From Clavibacter michiganensis subsp. insidiosus (GTDB lineage Bacteria > Actinomycetota > Actinomycetes > Actinomycetales > Microbacteriaceae), in NCBI RefSeq assembly GCF_002240565.1, contig NZ_MZMO01000001.1, positions 3,100,001 through 3,164,000 on the forward strand: a DNA stretch of 64,000 nucleotides. Direction: 5' to 3'. Positions 24,406 through 33,717 of the stretch are shown one piece after another (the stretch's first letter is position 1; every line of letters starts with the position of its first letter). The notes under the pieces are model-generated. The model had not been told where the DNA came from. It did no database searches and worked only from the letters and a program-made list of their open reading frames with translations. Both the position numbers and the translations under genes were made by a program.

Positions 24406-25688
24406 TTCTCGTCCTCCTCGACGTAGACGACGGAGTCGAGGATGCGCTGCGCCTCGGCCTGGGCCTCGCGCTGCGCCTCCGGGATCCCGCCGCCGAACAC
24501 GGACTGCGAGATCAGGTTGACCCAGACCCCGTTGTTGTCGTTGAACAGCTCGTTCTCGACCGGGCTGAAGGGCACGTGGCCGACCCGGAGCGCGTCCGCG
24601 AAGACGGCGTAGCGCGGGTCCTGCGGCACGTACACGTCGTCGAGCAGGTCGGTGCGGATGGGCACGACCGACTGCTCCGCGAGGATCGTCTGGGCCTCCT
24701 CGCCCGTGGCCCACTCGACGAACTCCCACGCCGCGTCGACGTCGTCCGAGCCCTCGAGGATGGCGAGGGTGTCGCCGCCGCCGAACGACGCGGATCCGCC
24801 GTCCTTCCCGGGCAGCGGGGTGACGCCGAAGTCGACCGTCCCGCCCGCGACGAGCGAGCCCATGGTGGCGGTGCCGTCGGCGATCATGCCGACCGTGCCC
24901 TGCTGGAACGCGGTCGCGGTGTTCGGGCCGGCGTCGGTGCGGGCGAGGGACGGCATGCTGCCGTCGGTCCACATCCCGCGGAGGAGCTCGAGCCCCTCGG
25001 TGACCTCCGGGCTGTCGAGGGTGGCGGTGCGTCCGTCCTCCGACAGCACGTCGCCGCCGCCGCCCCAGATCAGCGGCGTGAAGCCGAAGATGAGGCAGCC
25101 GCCGCACGCGCCGGGGATGGAGTACCCGTAGGTGCTGTCGCCGAGCGCCGTGATGGCCTTGGCGGCGGCGCGGATCTCCGCGTGCGTCGACGGCGGATCC
25201 TCCGGGTCGAGCCCCGCCTCGGCGAAGAGCGTCTTGTTGTAGAAGAGCACCGAGACGTCGCCGGTGAACGGCACCGCGTACGTGCGGTCGTCGAACGACG
25301 AGACGGACGCGTGGGCGGGGCTGAAGTCGTCGGCGTAGCCGAGCGCGTCGACGCGGTCGGTGATGTCGACGAGCGCGCCGGCCTGCGCGAAGTACGGCGT
25401 GAAGACGAGGTCGAGCGCGGCCACGTCCGGCGGGTCGCCGCCCGCGATGGAGGTCGCGAGCTTCTGCACGTAGCTGGGCGACGGCACGAGCGTGATCTCG
25501 ACCTGCGTCTCGTGCGTGGCGTCGTAGGCCTCGGCGAGCGGCTCGACGAGCGCCTTCTCGTAGTCGCGGATCCAGAGCGTGACGGTGCCGTCGTCCGAGC
25601 CGCCGGATCCGGCGGAGCAGCCGCTGAGCGCGAGGCCCGTGATCATCAGGGTCGCCGCGGCGCCCATCCTCGTCGTGGTCCGCGTCAT
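24402..25688 (-). CDS. Sugar ABC transporter substrate-binding lipoprotein
   Basis: 428 residues. The lipoprotein signal ends in LALSGC (Cys 24). The mature part is a CUT1 cluster B binding protein, with VTLWIRDYEKALVEPLAEAY at the start and aromatic residues near YAVPFTGDVSVLFYNK that line such sugar sites. A CGGC pair (SIPGACGGCLIF) may form a disulfide. ATG 25688 has AGGAG 4-5 nt upstream. It heads the minus-strand operon behind a well-formed promoter and is divergent from the GH127 gene, so arabinofuranosyl oligosaccharides are its likely cargo. Confidence 0.87.
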   Translation of the reverse strand: MTRTTTRMGAAATLMITGLALSGCSAGSGGSDDGTVTLWIRDYEKALVEPLAEAYDATHETQVEITLVPSPSYVQKLATSIAGGDPPDVAALDLVFTPYFAQAGALVDITDRVDALGYADDFSPAHASVSSFDDRTYAVPFTGDVSVLFYNKTLFAEAGLDPEDPPSTHAEIRAAAKAITALGDSTYGYSIPGACGGCLIFGFTPLIWGGGGDVLSEDGRTATLDSPEVTEGLELLRGMWTDGSMPSLARTDAGPNTATAFQQGTVGMIADGTATMGSLVAGGTVDFGVTPLPGKDGGSASFGGGDTLAILEGSDDVDAAWEFVEWATGEEAQTILAEQSVVPIRTDLLDDVYVPQDPRYAVFADALRVGHVPFSPVENELFNDNNGVWVNLISQSVFGGGIPEAQREAQAEAQRILDSVVYVEEDEK

Positions 25689-25764
25689 CGCGCTCCTCGT
25701 GTCCGTGGCGTGTCGGCCCCGAGGGGCTCGGCCGCAGGGCCGCACGCGCCGCCATGGCGCCTTC

Positions 25765-25800
25765 TACATCGTTGTACTAGATTATGTGCATCGATGTACT
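25765..25800. promoter_or_regulatory. Pair of LacI-type operators
   Basis: TACATCGTTGTA (25765-25776) and TGCATCGATGTA (25787-25798) are near-palindromes with the central CG typical of LacI operators, 22 bp apart. One lies in the spacer of the minus-strand promoter and one near its start point. Confidence 0.6.
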
Positions 25801-25809
25801 GCTCGTCAA
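25781..25809 (-). promoter_or_regulatory. Promoter of the sugar ABC operon
   Basis: On the minus strand TTGACG (25809-25804), 17 bp, then CATAAT (25786-25781). It precedes the binding-protein ATG (25688) by about 90 bp and overlaps the operators. Confidence 0.6.
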
Positions 25810-25871
25810 GGGCGGATCGACCGGGGCCCGGCACCGCCGCCGCCCCCGCACCCCGAGAGCCGAGGATCCCG

Positions 25872-28205
25872 ATGACCGCACTCCACGTCCCCGCGCATCC
25901 CGCCGTGTTCGGCGCCGTCCAGGGCTTCCCGCTCTCCGCCGTCCGCCCCGGCGACGGGCCGCTCCGCCACGCGCAGCTGACCGACGTCGAGTACGTGCTG
26001 CGCCTGGATCCCGACCGGCTGCTCGCGCCCTACCTCCGGGAGGCGGGCCTCGACTCCCCCGCGCCGAGCTACGGCAGCTGGGAGGCGATCGGCCTCGACG
26101 GGCACATCGGCGGCCACCACCTCTCCGCGCTCGCGCAGCTGCACGCCGCCACCGGCGACCCGCGGCTCCTGCCGCGGCTCGAGCACATGCTCGACGTGCT
26201 CGAGCGCTGCCAGGAGGCGGCCGGCGACGGCTGGCTCGGTGGCGTGCCCGACGGCCGCGCGTTCGGCCGCACCATCGCGGAGGGCCGCATCGAGGCGGAC
26301 ACCTTCGACCTCGAGGGCAGGTGGGTGCCGCTCTACAACCTGCACAAGACGCTCCGCGGGCTGCTGCACGCGCACGAGCACACGGGATCCGCGCGGGCCC
26401 TGCGCATGGCCGTCGGGATGGCCGACTGGTGGCTCGGCGTCTCGTCGCACCTCGACGACGATGCGTTCGAGGGGATGCTCGCGACCGAGCACGGCGGCAT
26501 GTGCGACGCGTTCGCGACGCTCGCGGGGATCACGGGACGCGACGACCTGCTCTCCGAGGCGCGGCGGTTCGCGCAGCGCGCCCTCGTGGATCCGCTCGCC
26601 GCCGGCCGGGACGAGCTCGACGGGCTGCACGCGAACACGCAGATCCCGAAGGTCATCGGCCTCGAGCGCCTCGGCAGGATGACGGGCGACATGCGTCTCC
26701 TGGCCGCATCGGACGCGTTCTGGGACTCGGTCGTGCACCGCCGCAGCGTCGTGATCGGCGGCAACAGCGTGCGCGAGCACTTCCACCCGTCGCGCGACTT
26801 CGCGCCCATGGTGCTCGACGAGCAGGGGCCGGAGACCTGCAACAGCTACAACATGCTCGAGCTCGCGCGGCTGCGGTTCGAGCGCACGGGGGATCCGGCG
26901 ATCCTCGACCAGGTCGAGCGCACGACGCTCGGCCACGTCCTCTCCACGCAGCACCCCGAGCACGGCGGGCTCGTCTACTTCACGTCGCTCCGGCCGGCGC
27001 ACCACCGCGTCTACTCGGTGGCGGAGGAGTCGATGTGGTGCTGCGTCGGCACCGGGATGGAGAACCACGCGCGCTACGGCGAGCAGGTGTTCGCGCGCGC
27101 GGGCGACGACGCGCTGCTGGTGGACCTCTACGTGCCGGCCGAGCTGGACTGGGCCGCGCGCGGGATCCGGGCGCGCATCGAGGGCGACGTGGTGCGCACG
27201 GGCACGGCGACCGTGACGATCGCGGCCTCCGCGGAGGCCGAGCTGGAGCTGCGGCTGCGGCGTCCCGGCTGGGCGACGTCCATGGAGGTGCGCGTCGGCG
27301 GAGAGCCGGTCGCCGTGGTGCCCGCCGCCGCCGCCGTGCCGATCCGCCGCACGTGGTCCGGCACGACCGTCGTCACCGTGCACCTCGGCATGGAGGTGCG
27401 GGCGGAGGGGCTGCCCGACGGATCCGCGTGGACGTCGTTCCGGTACGGACCCGTGCCGCTCGCCTCGAGGGACGGCCGGGACGGGCTCGTGGGATCGCTC
27501 GCGGAGGACTCGCGCATGGGCCACGTGACGCCCGCGCCGAAGGTGCCGCTGGAGCGGACGCCCGTGATCACCGCGGCCGACCCCGCTGGCGCCGTCACGC
27601 TCGTCGACCGCTCCGCGCTGGCGTTCCGGCTCGACGCGTGGCGGGACGGTGAGCGGGTGGCGGTCGCGCTCGAGCCGTTCCCGGGGATCCACGACGAGCG
27701 GTGCACGCTGGTCTGGCCGACCGGCGCCGATCCCGCCGCGCGCGCCGCCGAGCTGCGCGCGCTGGACGCCGCGGGCACCGACGGCGACGTGGTCGACGAG
27801 GTGGTCGCCGGGGAACAGCAGCCCGAGGTGGACCACGCCTTCCGCGGCGCGGGCACGCGGGCCGGCGGCGCCGACGGCGTGCACTGGCGGAGCGCGACCG
27901 GCTGGTTCTCCTACGAGCTGCGCGACCCGGACGGCACGGCGACCGCGGTGCGCGTGCGGCTGCGCCGGGAGGCGCGGGACGCCGCGGCCGGTGCCGCTGC
28001 CGTCGACCAGTCGATCCGCGTCGGCGGCGTGGAGGCGGTCGCGGACCCGCGCGAGGTGGGCGGCGAGGCCGACGACGACGCGCTCGACGTGCGGATCACC
28101 GACGCCATGCGCGCCGGATCCCCCGACGGCACGATCGCGGTGCGCGTGGATGCGGTGCCGGGCGGCCGCACGCGGGACGTGCTCGGGATCCAGCTGCGGC
28201 GCTGA
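25872..28205 (+). CDS. GH127 family beta-L-arabinofuranosidase
   Basis: 777 residues, longer than HypBA1 (658) because of extra C-terminal sequence. The GH127 Zn-cysteine site is present: GPETCNSYNMLEL (Glu and Cys) and MWCCVGTGMENHARYGE (two Cys plus Glu). In characterised GH127 enzymes one Cys is the nucleophile and a nearby Glu assists. An N-terminal alpha/alpha barrel is followed by beta domains. There is no signal peptide, so it acts in the cytoplasm on imported arabino-oligosaccharides such as those from plant extensins. It is divergent from the sugar ABC operon and shares its operator region. ATG 25872 has GAGGA 8 nt upstream. Confidence 0.85.
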   Translation: MTALHVPAHPAVFGAVQGFPLSAVRPGDGPLRHAQLTDVEYVLRLDPDRLLAPYLREAGLDSPAPSYGSWEAIGLDGHIGGHHLSALAQLHAATGDPRLLPRLEHMLDVLERCQEAAGDGWLGGVPDGRAFGRTIAEGRIEADTFDLEGRWVPLYNLHKTLRGLLHAHEHTGSARALRMAVGMADWWLGVSSHLDDDAFEGMLATEHGGMCDAFATLAGITGRDDLLSEARRFAQRALVDPLAAGRDELDGLHANTQIPKVIGLERLGRMTGDMRLLAASDAFWDSVVHRRSVVIGGNSVREHFHPSRDFAPMVLDEQGPETCNSYNMLELARLRFERTGDPAILDQVERTTLGHVLSTQHPEHGGLVYFTSLRPAHHRVYSVAEESMWCCVGTGMENHARYGEQVFARAGDDALLVDLYVPAELDWAARGIRARIEGDVVRTGTATVTIAASAEAELELRLRRPGWATSMEVRVGGEPVAVVPAAAAVPIRRTWSGTTVVTVHLGMEVRAEGLPDGSAWTSFRYGPVPLASRDGRDGLVGSLAEDSRMGHVTPAPKVPLERTPVITAADPAGAVTLVDRSALAFRLDAWRDGERVAVALEPFPGIHDERCTLVWPTGADPAARAAELRALDAAGTDGDVVDEVVAGEQQPEVDHAFRGAGTRAGGADGVHWRSATGWFSYELRDPDGTATAVRVRLRREARDAAAGAAAVDQSIRVGGVEAVADPREVGGEADDDALDVRITDAMRAGSPDGTIAVRVDAVPGGRTRDVLGIQLRR

Positions 28206-28222
28206 TCCCCGGTGCCCGACGA

Positions 28223-28249
28223 GGGGCCCGGACGATCGGCCCGGGCCCC
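28223..28249. terminator. Bidirectional hairpin between GH127 and FMN reductase genes
   Basis: Arms GGGGCCCGG (28223-28231) and CCGGGCCCC (28241-28249) are perfect. It lies in the 63-bp gap between two convergent genes and can serve both. There is no T-tract. Confidence 0.6.
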
Positions 28250-28268
28250 GCGTCGTGCGCCGCGTCCG

Positions 28269-28841
28269 CTACGCGGAGACGGCCTGCAGGTTGCGCTCGA
28301 TGTGCGCGTGGAACGCCTGGAGCCAGGTGAGGAGGAACTCCTCGGTGCCCGCGTTGGAGATCGCGCCCTCGGGGGAGATGAGGCCCTCGGTGGTCTGGAT
28401 GTACGCCTCGGGCTGCGAGAGCTCGGGCGACGCGAGGAACGACAGGATGCTCCGCAGGTGCTGCTGCGCGACGGCCGTCCCGACCGCGCCGATGGACGTG
28501 CCGATGACCGCGCTGGGCTTGCCCTGGAACGCGTTCTCGCCGTAGGGGCGGCTCGCGAAGTCGAGCGCGTTCTTCAGCACGCCGGGCACCGAGCGGTTGT
28601 ACTCGGGCGTGACGATCATGACGGCGTCGGCGTCCGCGATGGCCGCCTTGAAGTCGTTCGCGACCTCGGGGTACTCGCCGTCCATGTCCGCGCTGTAGAA
28701 GGGCAGCGGCGCGATGGGGATCTCGGTGAGCTCGAGGCCGGCCTGGGCGCCGAGGCCCTTCAGCGCGAGCGACAGGGCCCGGTTGATGGAGGTGGACGAC
28801 AGGCTGCCGACGAGGTAGCCGACGCGGTAGGTGGTGCTCAT
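28269..28841 (-). CDS. NADPH-dependent FMN reductase (chromate/quinone reductase-like)
   Basis: 190 residues. The flavodoxin-like fold shows VGSLSSTSINRALSLAL (FMN phosphate loop) and the VTPEYNRSVPGVLKNALDF signature of the NADPH_dep_FMN_red family. Members reduce FMN, quinones, azo dyes or chromate. ATG 28841 has AGGAG 6 nt upstream. It is a single gene between carbohydrate genes. The physiological acceptor is unknown. Confidence 0.87.
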   Translation of the reverse strand: MSTTYRVGYLVGSLSSTSINRALSLALKGLGAQAGLELTEIPIAPLPFYSADMDGEYPEVANDFKAAIADADAVMIVTPEYNRSVPGVLKNALDFASRPYGENAFQGKPSAVIGTSIGAVGTAVAQQHLRSILSFLASPELSQPEAYIQTTEGLISPEGAISNAGTEEFLLTWLQAFHAHIERNLQAVSA

Positions 28842-28963
28842 GGGGTGCTCCTTCTCGCACGGATCAGTTCCATGCGCGCGCATAGAGCCTAGCGCCGGCG
28901 CGTGGGCGTCACCCGGACGTGCCCCGCTCGCGCGGATCCCGGACAGCCCGCGCGAGCACCGCC

Positions 28964-31954
28964 TCACCCCAGCAGCACCTCCCACGTGCGCAGCGACGGC
29001 CAGAGCGCGTGGCGCGGGAGGACGTCGGGGCCGCACGCGCGGGATCCGAGGCCGTGCTGGGCGTCGTCGAGGAGCAGGTGCAGGCCGTCCGATGCGGGCA
29101 GCTCGTGCGGGTGGCCGACGTCGGTCATCTGCTGCGGGGTCCAGCGGGAGAGCTGGAAGCCGGCGCGATGGCCGGACGCGTCGGGCACGGTCGTCACGGT
29201 GAGCGGGGTCGCGGATCCGTCGCCGACCACGAGCGAGCGCAGCCCGGGTCGGTGGCCCGTCTCCTGCGGGCGGGCGTAGGCGACCGCGAGGCCGTCGACG
29301 CTCGACGCGAAGCGGCCGACGCGCACGGCCGTGCGGCTGTCGGCGTACGACTCCCCCGGCCCCGTGCCGTGCCAGGCGACGGGATGCTCGGCGAGCGCGG
29401 CCGGCAGGTCGATGCGCACGCCGACCCGCGGCCACGTGCAGTCCCAGATCCCGAACGGCACGACCTCGGTCGCGAGCAGGAGGCCGCGGTCGGTCGCGGT
29501 CCAGCGGAACGCGACGTCGACGCCCGCGCCCGAGTGCGCCGCCTGCACGCGCATCCGCGTCTCCAGGCCACCGGCCGTTCGGGTGGATCCGAGCCGACGG
29601 TGGGTGAGCCGGTGCAGGCCGCGCTCGCGCCAGCGATCGGCCGACGGCGGCGTCTCCTCGGCGCCGCGGCCGCGCGTGAGCTCGGGCTCGGCCAGCTCGT
29701 AGGATCCCTGGCCGGCCCCGCGGTCGTTCTCGGTGGGCGCGCGCCACAGCTCGAGGCGCGGACCGCGCACGGGCACGCCGCCCCAGGCGACGAGGTCGCC
29801 GCGCGCGTCGAAGGTCCCGACGCCGAGCGCGTCGCCGTGCCAGCGTCCGGCGGGACGCGGCCGGGGCGCGGGCCGGTCGCGCACGAGCGCCTGGTGCGAC
29901 GACACGACGTGCCCCGCCTCGGCCCACGGCGCGTCGTGCCGCGTGACGACCTGAACCGTCACGTGCGCCTCCTCGGCGTGCCCGGCGGCGCGCGCCTCGG
30001 CGGGCAGCGGGATCGTCGCCGCGTCACCGGCCCCGAGGGCGGCGTGCTCGAGGATCCCGCGAGCGACCTGCCTGCCGTCGTGGGCGAGGATCCAGACCAG
30101 GTCGACGTCGTCGGTGGACGCGCTGTGCCGCCGGTTCTCGACCCGCACCCCGGATCCGTCGGCCGCGACCCGCACGCGCACGGGCGCGATGACCGCCGCG
30201 AGCTCGGCGAGGCCGGGCGTGGGCGTGCCGTCGGAGAGCAGCAGGCCGTCCATCACGAAGGGGCCGTCGTGCACGGGCTCGCCGAAGTCGCCGCCGTACG
30301 CGTGGAAGGGGCGGCCGTCGGCGGTGCGCGCGAGCAGCCCGTGGTCGCGCCACTCCCACACGAAGCCGCCGTGCAGGCGCGGCCAGCGGTCGATCGCGTC
30401 CTCGTAGTCGGCCAGGGATCCGGGCCCGTTGCCCATCGCGTGCCCGTACTCGCACAGGATGAACGGCTTCGCGCGCTGCTTCGCGCCCGTCGCGCCCGTG
30501 GTCTCATGGATGCTCGCGACGGGCGTGCCGCACACCGAGTCGATCTCCTCGAGCGTCGGGTACATGCGCGAGTAGACGTCGGTGTGCTCGCCCGTGAGGT
30601 CGCCCTCGTAGTGCACGGGCCGCGTGGGATCCGCGCGCCGCACCCACGCCGACATGGCCGCGATGTTGCGCCCGGTGCCGGACTCGTTGCCGAGCGACCA
30701 CATGACGATCGACGGGTGGTTGCGGTCGCGGCCCACGGTGCGCGTGATGCGGTCGAGGTAGGCGTCGCGCCAGCGCGGGTCGTCGGAGGGGTTGTCCCGC
30801 CACTCGACGTCCCAGAAGCCGTGCGTCTCGAGGTCGCACTCGAGCACGACCCAGAAGCCGAGCTCGTCGGCGATGTCGAGGAGGCGCGGGTGCGGCGGGT
30901 AGTGGGAGGTGCGGATCGCGTCGATCCCGCTCCTCTTGATCAGCTCGAGGTCGGCGCGCGCCTCGGCCTCGTCGAACACGCGGCCGCGCTCGGGGTGCGA
31001 CTCGTGCCGATTGACGCCGCGGAAGGTGAGGCGGCGGCCGTCGACGAGCAGCGCGTCGCCGTCGATGCGCACCGTGCGGAACCCGATCCGCAACGACGCC
31101 GTCTCGCCCGGCGACGACACGGTCAGGTCGTAGAGGCGCGGCCGCTCGGCGCTCCACGCGTCGACCGCGGGGATCGCGACGGGCGCGACGTCGGCGGGGG
31201 TCTCCCACGTCACGTGGATCCCGAGCTCCGGAACGCGCACCACGACCGGGAACGCGCCATCCACCTCGAGCTCGAGGCGGCCGGATCCGTCGGCCGGGTC
31301 GCGGTCGGCCCGCACGCGCACGTCGTCGAGCGCGCCGGCGGGCCGGGCGAGGAGCTCGACCGGACGGAAGATCCCGGGCAGCCACCACTGGTCCTGGTCC
31401 TCGAGGTAGGAGGCGGCCGACCACTGGTGCACGCGGATCCCGAGCACGTTCGCGCCGGGCACGAGCAGCTCCGTCACGTCGATCTCCGTCGCGAGGCGGC
31501 TGCCGGTGGTCCAGCCCGCCTCGACGCCGTTGACCCAGAAGGTGGCGAGCCCCTCGATCCCGTCGGTGCGCAGCAGCACGCGTTCGGCGTCCGCGAACGA
31601 CGCCGGCAGCGTGAACGCGCGCCGGTGCTCGCCGGTCGGGTTCGCGTCCGGCACGTGCGGCGGGTCGATGGGGAACGGGTACTGCAGGTTCGTGTACGCG
31701 GGCGACCCGTGGCCGTGCAGCACCCAGTGCGACGGCACCGGCAGCGTCGTCCAGCCGGCCGCGTCGAGCGCGGCGTCGTCGAGGGATGGATCCGCGACCT
31801 CCGGCGGCGCGTCGGCCCGGTCGACCGGCGCCTCCGGCAGCAGCCGGAACCGCCAGTCGCCGTCGAGCGGGTGGACGGGCGCGTCGGTCGTGAACCGGGC
31901 GCGCGGCGGCAGCCTCGAGGCGGATCCCGGGGCGACGTCGTCGAGGTGGGGCAT
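28964..31954 (-). CDS. GH2 family beta-galactosidase
   Basis: 996 residues, the full LacZ five-domain layout. The catalytic acid/base Glu is in MWSLGNESGTG and the nucleophile Glu in FILCEYGHAMGN. RGVNRHESHPERG (Mg2+/active-site loop) is present. The C-terminal small-chain domain ends with PHELPASDGLHLLLDDAQHG. There is no signal peptide, so it acts in the cytoplasm on imported beta-galactosides. It is the last gene of the pfkB-ABC-nagB operon, 72 bp after nagB. It may prefer galacto-oligosaccharides of glycoproteins or pectin over lactose (inference). Confidence 0.9.
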   Translation of the reverse strand: MPHLDDVAPGSASRLPPRARFTTDAPVHPLDGDWRFRLLPEAPVDRADAPPEVADPSLDDAALDAAGWTTLPVPSHWVLHGHGSPAYTNLQYPFPIDPPHVPDANPTGEHRRAFTLPASFADAERVLLRTDGIEGLATFWVNGVEAGWTTGSRLATEIDVTELLVPGANVLGIRVHQWSAASYLEDQDQWWLPGIFRPVELLARPAGALDDVRVRADRDPADGSGRLELEVDGAFPVVVRVPELGIHVTWETPADVAPVAIPAVDAWSAERPRLYDLTVSSPGETASLRIGFRTVRIDGDALLVDGRRLTFRGVNRHESHPERGRVFDEAEARADLELIKRSGIDAIRTSHYPPHPRLLDIADELGFWVVLECDLETHGFWDVEWRDNPSDDPRWRDAYLDRITRTVGRDRNHPSIVMWSLGNESGTGRNIAAMSAWVRRADPTRPVHYEGDLTGEHTDVYSRMYPTLEEIDSVCGTPVASIHETTGATGAKQRAKPFILCEYGHAMGNGPGSLADYEDAIDRWPRLHGGFVWEWRDHGLLARTADGRPFHAYGGDFGEPVHDGPFVMDGLLLSDGTPTPGLAELAAVIAPVRVRVAADGSGVRVENRRHSASTDDVDLVWILAHDGRQVARGILEHAALGAGDAATIPLPAEARAAGHAEEAHVTVQVVTRHDAPWAEAGHVVSSHQALVRDRPAPRPRPAGRWHGDALGVGTFDARGDLVAWGGVPVRGPRLELWRAPTENDRGAGQGSYELAEPELTRGRGAEETPPSADRWRERGLHRLTHRRLGSTRTAGGLETRMRVQAAHSGAGVDVAFRWTATDRGLLLATEVVPFGIWDCTWPRVGVRIDLPAALAEHPVAWHGTGPGESYADSRTAVRVGRFASSVDGLAVAYARPQETGHRPGLRSLVVGDGSATPLTVTTVPDASGHRAGFQLSRWTPQQMTDVGHPHELPASDGLHLLLDDAQHGLGSRACGPDVLPRHALWPSLRTWEVLLG

Positions 31955-32026
31955 GCGGGTCTCCGTGCTGGTCGGTGCGCCGGAGCGCAGGTGGCGGCGG
32001 ATGCGGCGGCGGCCGGGCGGTCCCGG

Positions 32027-32791
32027 TCAGGCGAGCGTCGCGAGCCCGGCGAGCGCGGCCCGGTCGGCGACGACGGTCACGCGCGGGTGCCGCTGCAGGA
32101 TCGAGGCGGGCACCTCCTCCGTGACGGGTCCGGAGAGCGCCGCGGCGAGCGCGTCGGCCTTGCGGGCACCCGAGGCGACGAGCAGGATCCGCCCGGCCGA
32201 CATGATCGTCGCGATCCCCTGCGTGATGGCATGCGTCGGCACGCGCGCGGGATCCCCGCCGAAGTACCGCGCGTTGTCCCGCCGCGTGCCCTCCGCGAGG
32301 CGCACCACGCGGCTGACCCCGTCCGACGGCGAGCCCGGCTCGTTGAAGCCGAGGTGCCCGTTGGCGCCGATGCCCACGATCTGCAGGCCCGCGCCGCCGA
32401 CCCGCCGGATCCGCCGCTCGTGCTCGTCCGCCGCTTCGCGCGGGTCGGCCGCGGCACCGTCGGGCACGATCACGCGCGCGCTCGGCACGCCGAGCGGCTC
32501 GGCGATGCGCGCGAGGACGAACGCGAGGTACGACTGCGGGTGCCCGGCCGGGAGCCCCACGTACTCGTCGAGCGCCACGAGGGAGAGCCCGTCGGTGACG
32601 AGGCCGCGCTCCCGGTGCCGCCGGGCGAGCTCGGCGTAGAGCGGCTCGGGGCTGGATCCCGTCGCGACGCCGAGCACGCCCGCCGGGTCCTCGCCGAGGA
32701 ACGCCTGCACGACGTCGGCCGCGGCGGCCCCGAGTGCGTCCGGGTCGCCGACGGCCTGGATCCGCGGCGCGCGTGTCGAGGCGGCCGTCAC
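32027..32791 (-). CDS. nagB: Glucosamine-6-phosphate deaminase
   Basis: 254 residues. The NagB/SugIsom signature is clear: GVATGSSPEPLYAEL (phosphate loop), SLVALDEYVGLP (catalytic Asp) and GIGANGHLGFNEPG (His and Glu of the relay). It converts glucosamine-6-phosphate to fructose-6-phosphate and ammonia, feeding amino sugars into glycolysis. GTG 32791 overlaps the upstream permease stop by 4 bp. A nagA deacetylase is not in the window, so either it is elsewhere or the operon's substrate is free glucosamine or another amino sugar. Confidence 0.88.
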   Translation of the reverse strand: MTAASTRAPRIQAVGDPDALGAAAADVVQAFLGEDPAGVLGVATGSSPEPLYAELARRHRERGLVTDGLSLVALDEYVGLPAGHPQSYLAFVLARIAEPLGVPSARVIVPDGAAADPREAADEHERRIRRVGGAGLQIVGIGANGHLGFNEPGSPSDGVSRVVRLAEGTRRDNARYFGGDPARVPTHAITQGIATIMSAGRILLVASGARKADALAAALSGPVTEEVPASILQRHPRVTVVADRAALAGLATLA

Positions 32792-33717
32792 TTCAGCGCG
32801 CCCTTCGCGATGTCGCCGATGAACTGCTTGGCGCCGACGAGGAACACCACGATGAGCGGGATCACCGCGAGCAGGGCGCCCGCCATGACCATGCCGTAGT
32901 CCTTGCCGTGGGCGCTGTTCAGCTGGCTCATCGCGACCTGCAGCGTCAGCGTGCCCGGGTCGTTGAGCACGATGAGCGGCCAGAGGTAGTCGTTCCACGC
33001 GGCGATGAAGGTGAAGATCCCGAGGAACCCGAGGCCCGGCCGGATGAGCGGCAGGCACACCGTGAGGTACTGCCGGAAGAACCCGGCGCCGTCGATGCGG
33101 GCCGCGTCGATGAGCTCGTCGGGCACGCTCGAGATGATGAACTGCCGCAGCCAGAAGATGCCGAAGGCGTTCGCCGCCGTCGGCACGATGAGCGCCTGCA
33201 GCTGACCCACCCAGCCGAGGTTGATCATCGTGATGAACTGCGGGAGCACCGACAGCTGCGCGGGCAGCATGAACGTCACCAGGAGCAGCGTGAAGAGCAG
33301 CCGCCGCCCGGGGAACTCGTACTTCGCGAAGGTGAAGGCCGCGATCGAGTCGAAGAACAGCACGAGCACCGTCACGGAGACCGCGACGATCACCGTGTTC
33401 ATGAGCGATCCGCCGAAGTCGATCGTGCGGAACACGGCCTGGATGTTGTCCCCCAGGTACGGCCCGGGCACGAGCACGGGCGGCGACTTGTAGATGTCGC
33501 TCGTCGTGTTGCTCGCCATGACGACGAGCCAGTAGAGCGGGAACAGGCTCACGATGGATCCCGCGAAGAGGATCCCGTGCAGGATCACCCGACCGGGCGG
33601 CAGCTGCCGGCGACCCGCGGGCCGGCCGGTGCGCTCCCCGTCGGACCGCGCGCGCTCGGAGGCCTGGTCCGCGATCCGGGCCGCGGCGGATCCCGCGGCG
33701 TGGACGGTCGTGCTCAT
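32788..33717 (-). CDS. Sugar ABC transporter permease (MalG-like)
   Basis: 309 residues. A polar N-terminus of about 40 residues precedes six membrane segments. The EAA loop VPDELIDAARIDGAGFFRQY is intact. It is translationally coupled to both neighbours by 4-bp overlaps. It forms the CUT1 channel with the MalF-like partner upstream. The ATPase must be supplied from elsewhere. Confidence 0.88.
   Translation of the reverse strand: MSTTVHAAGSAAARIADQASERARSDGERTGRPAGRRQLPPGRVILHGILFAGSIVSLFPLYWLVVMASNTTSDIYKSPPVLVPGPYLGDNIQAVFRTIDFGGSLMNTVIVAVSVTVLVLFFDSIAAFTFAKYEFPGRRLLFTLLLVTFMLPAQLSVLPQFITMINLGWVGQLQALIVPTAANAFGIFWLRQFIISSVPDELIDAARIDGAGFFRQYLTVCLPLIRPGLGFLGIFTFIAAWNDYLWPLIVLNDPGTLTLQVAMSQLNSAHGKDYGMVMAGALLAVIPLIVVFLVGAKQFIGDIAKGALK

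Noticed and set aside
24396..25871. N-terminal extension of about 490 codons before the GH127 ATG
   Set aside because: The extension is antisense to the binding-protein gene and low-complexity; the GH127 fold begins at ATG 25872 with a fitting upstream site.
28919..32899. A 1326-codon plus-strand open frame
   Set aside because: Antisense shadow of the GH2 and nagB genes.
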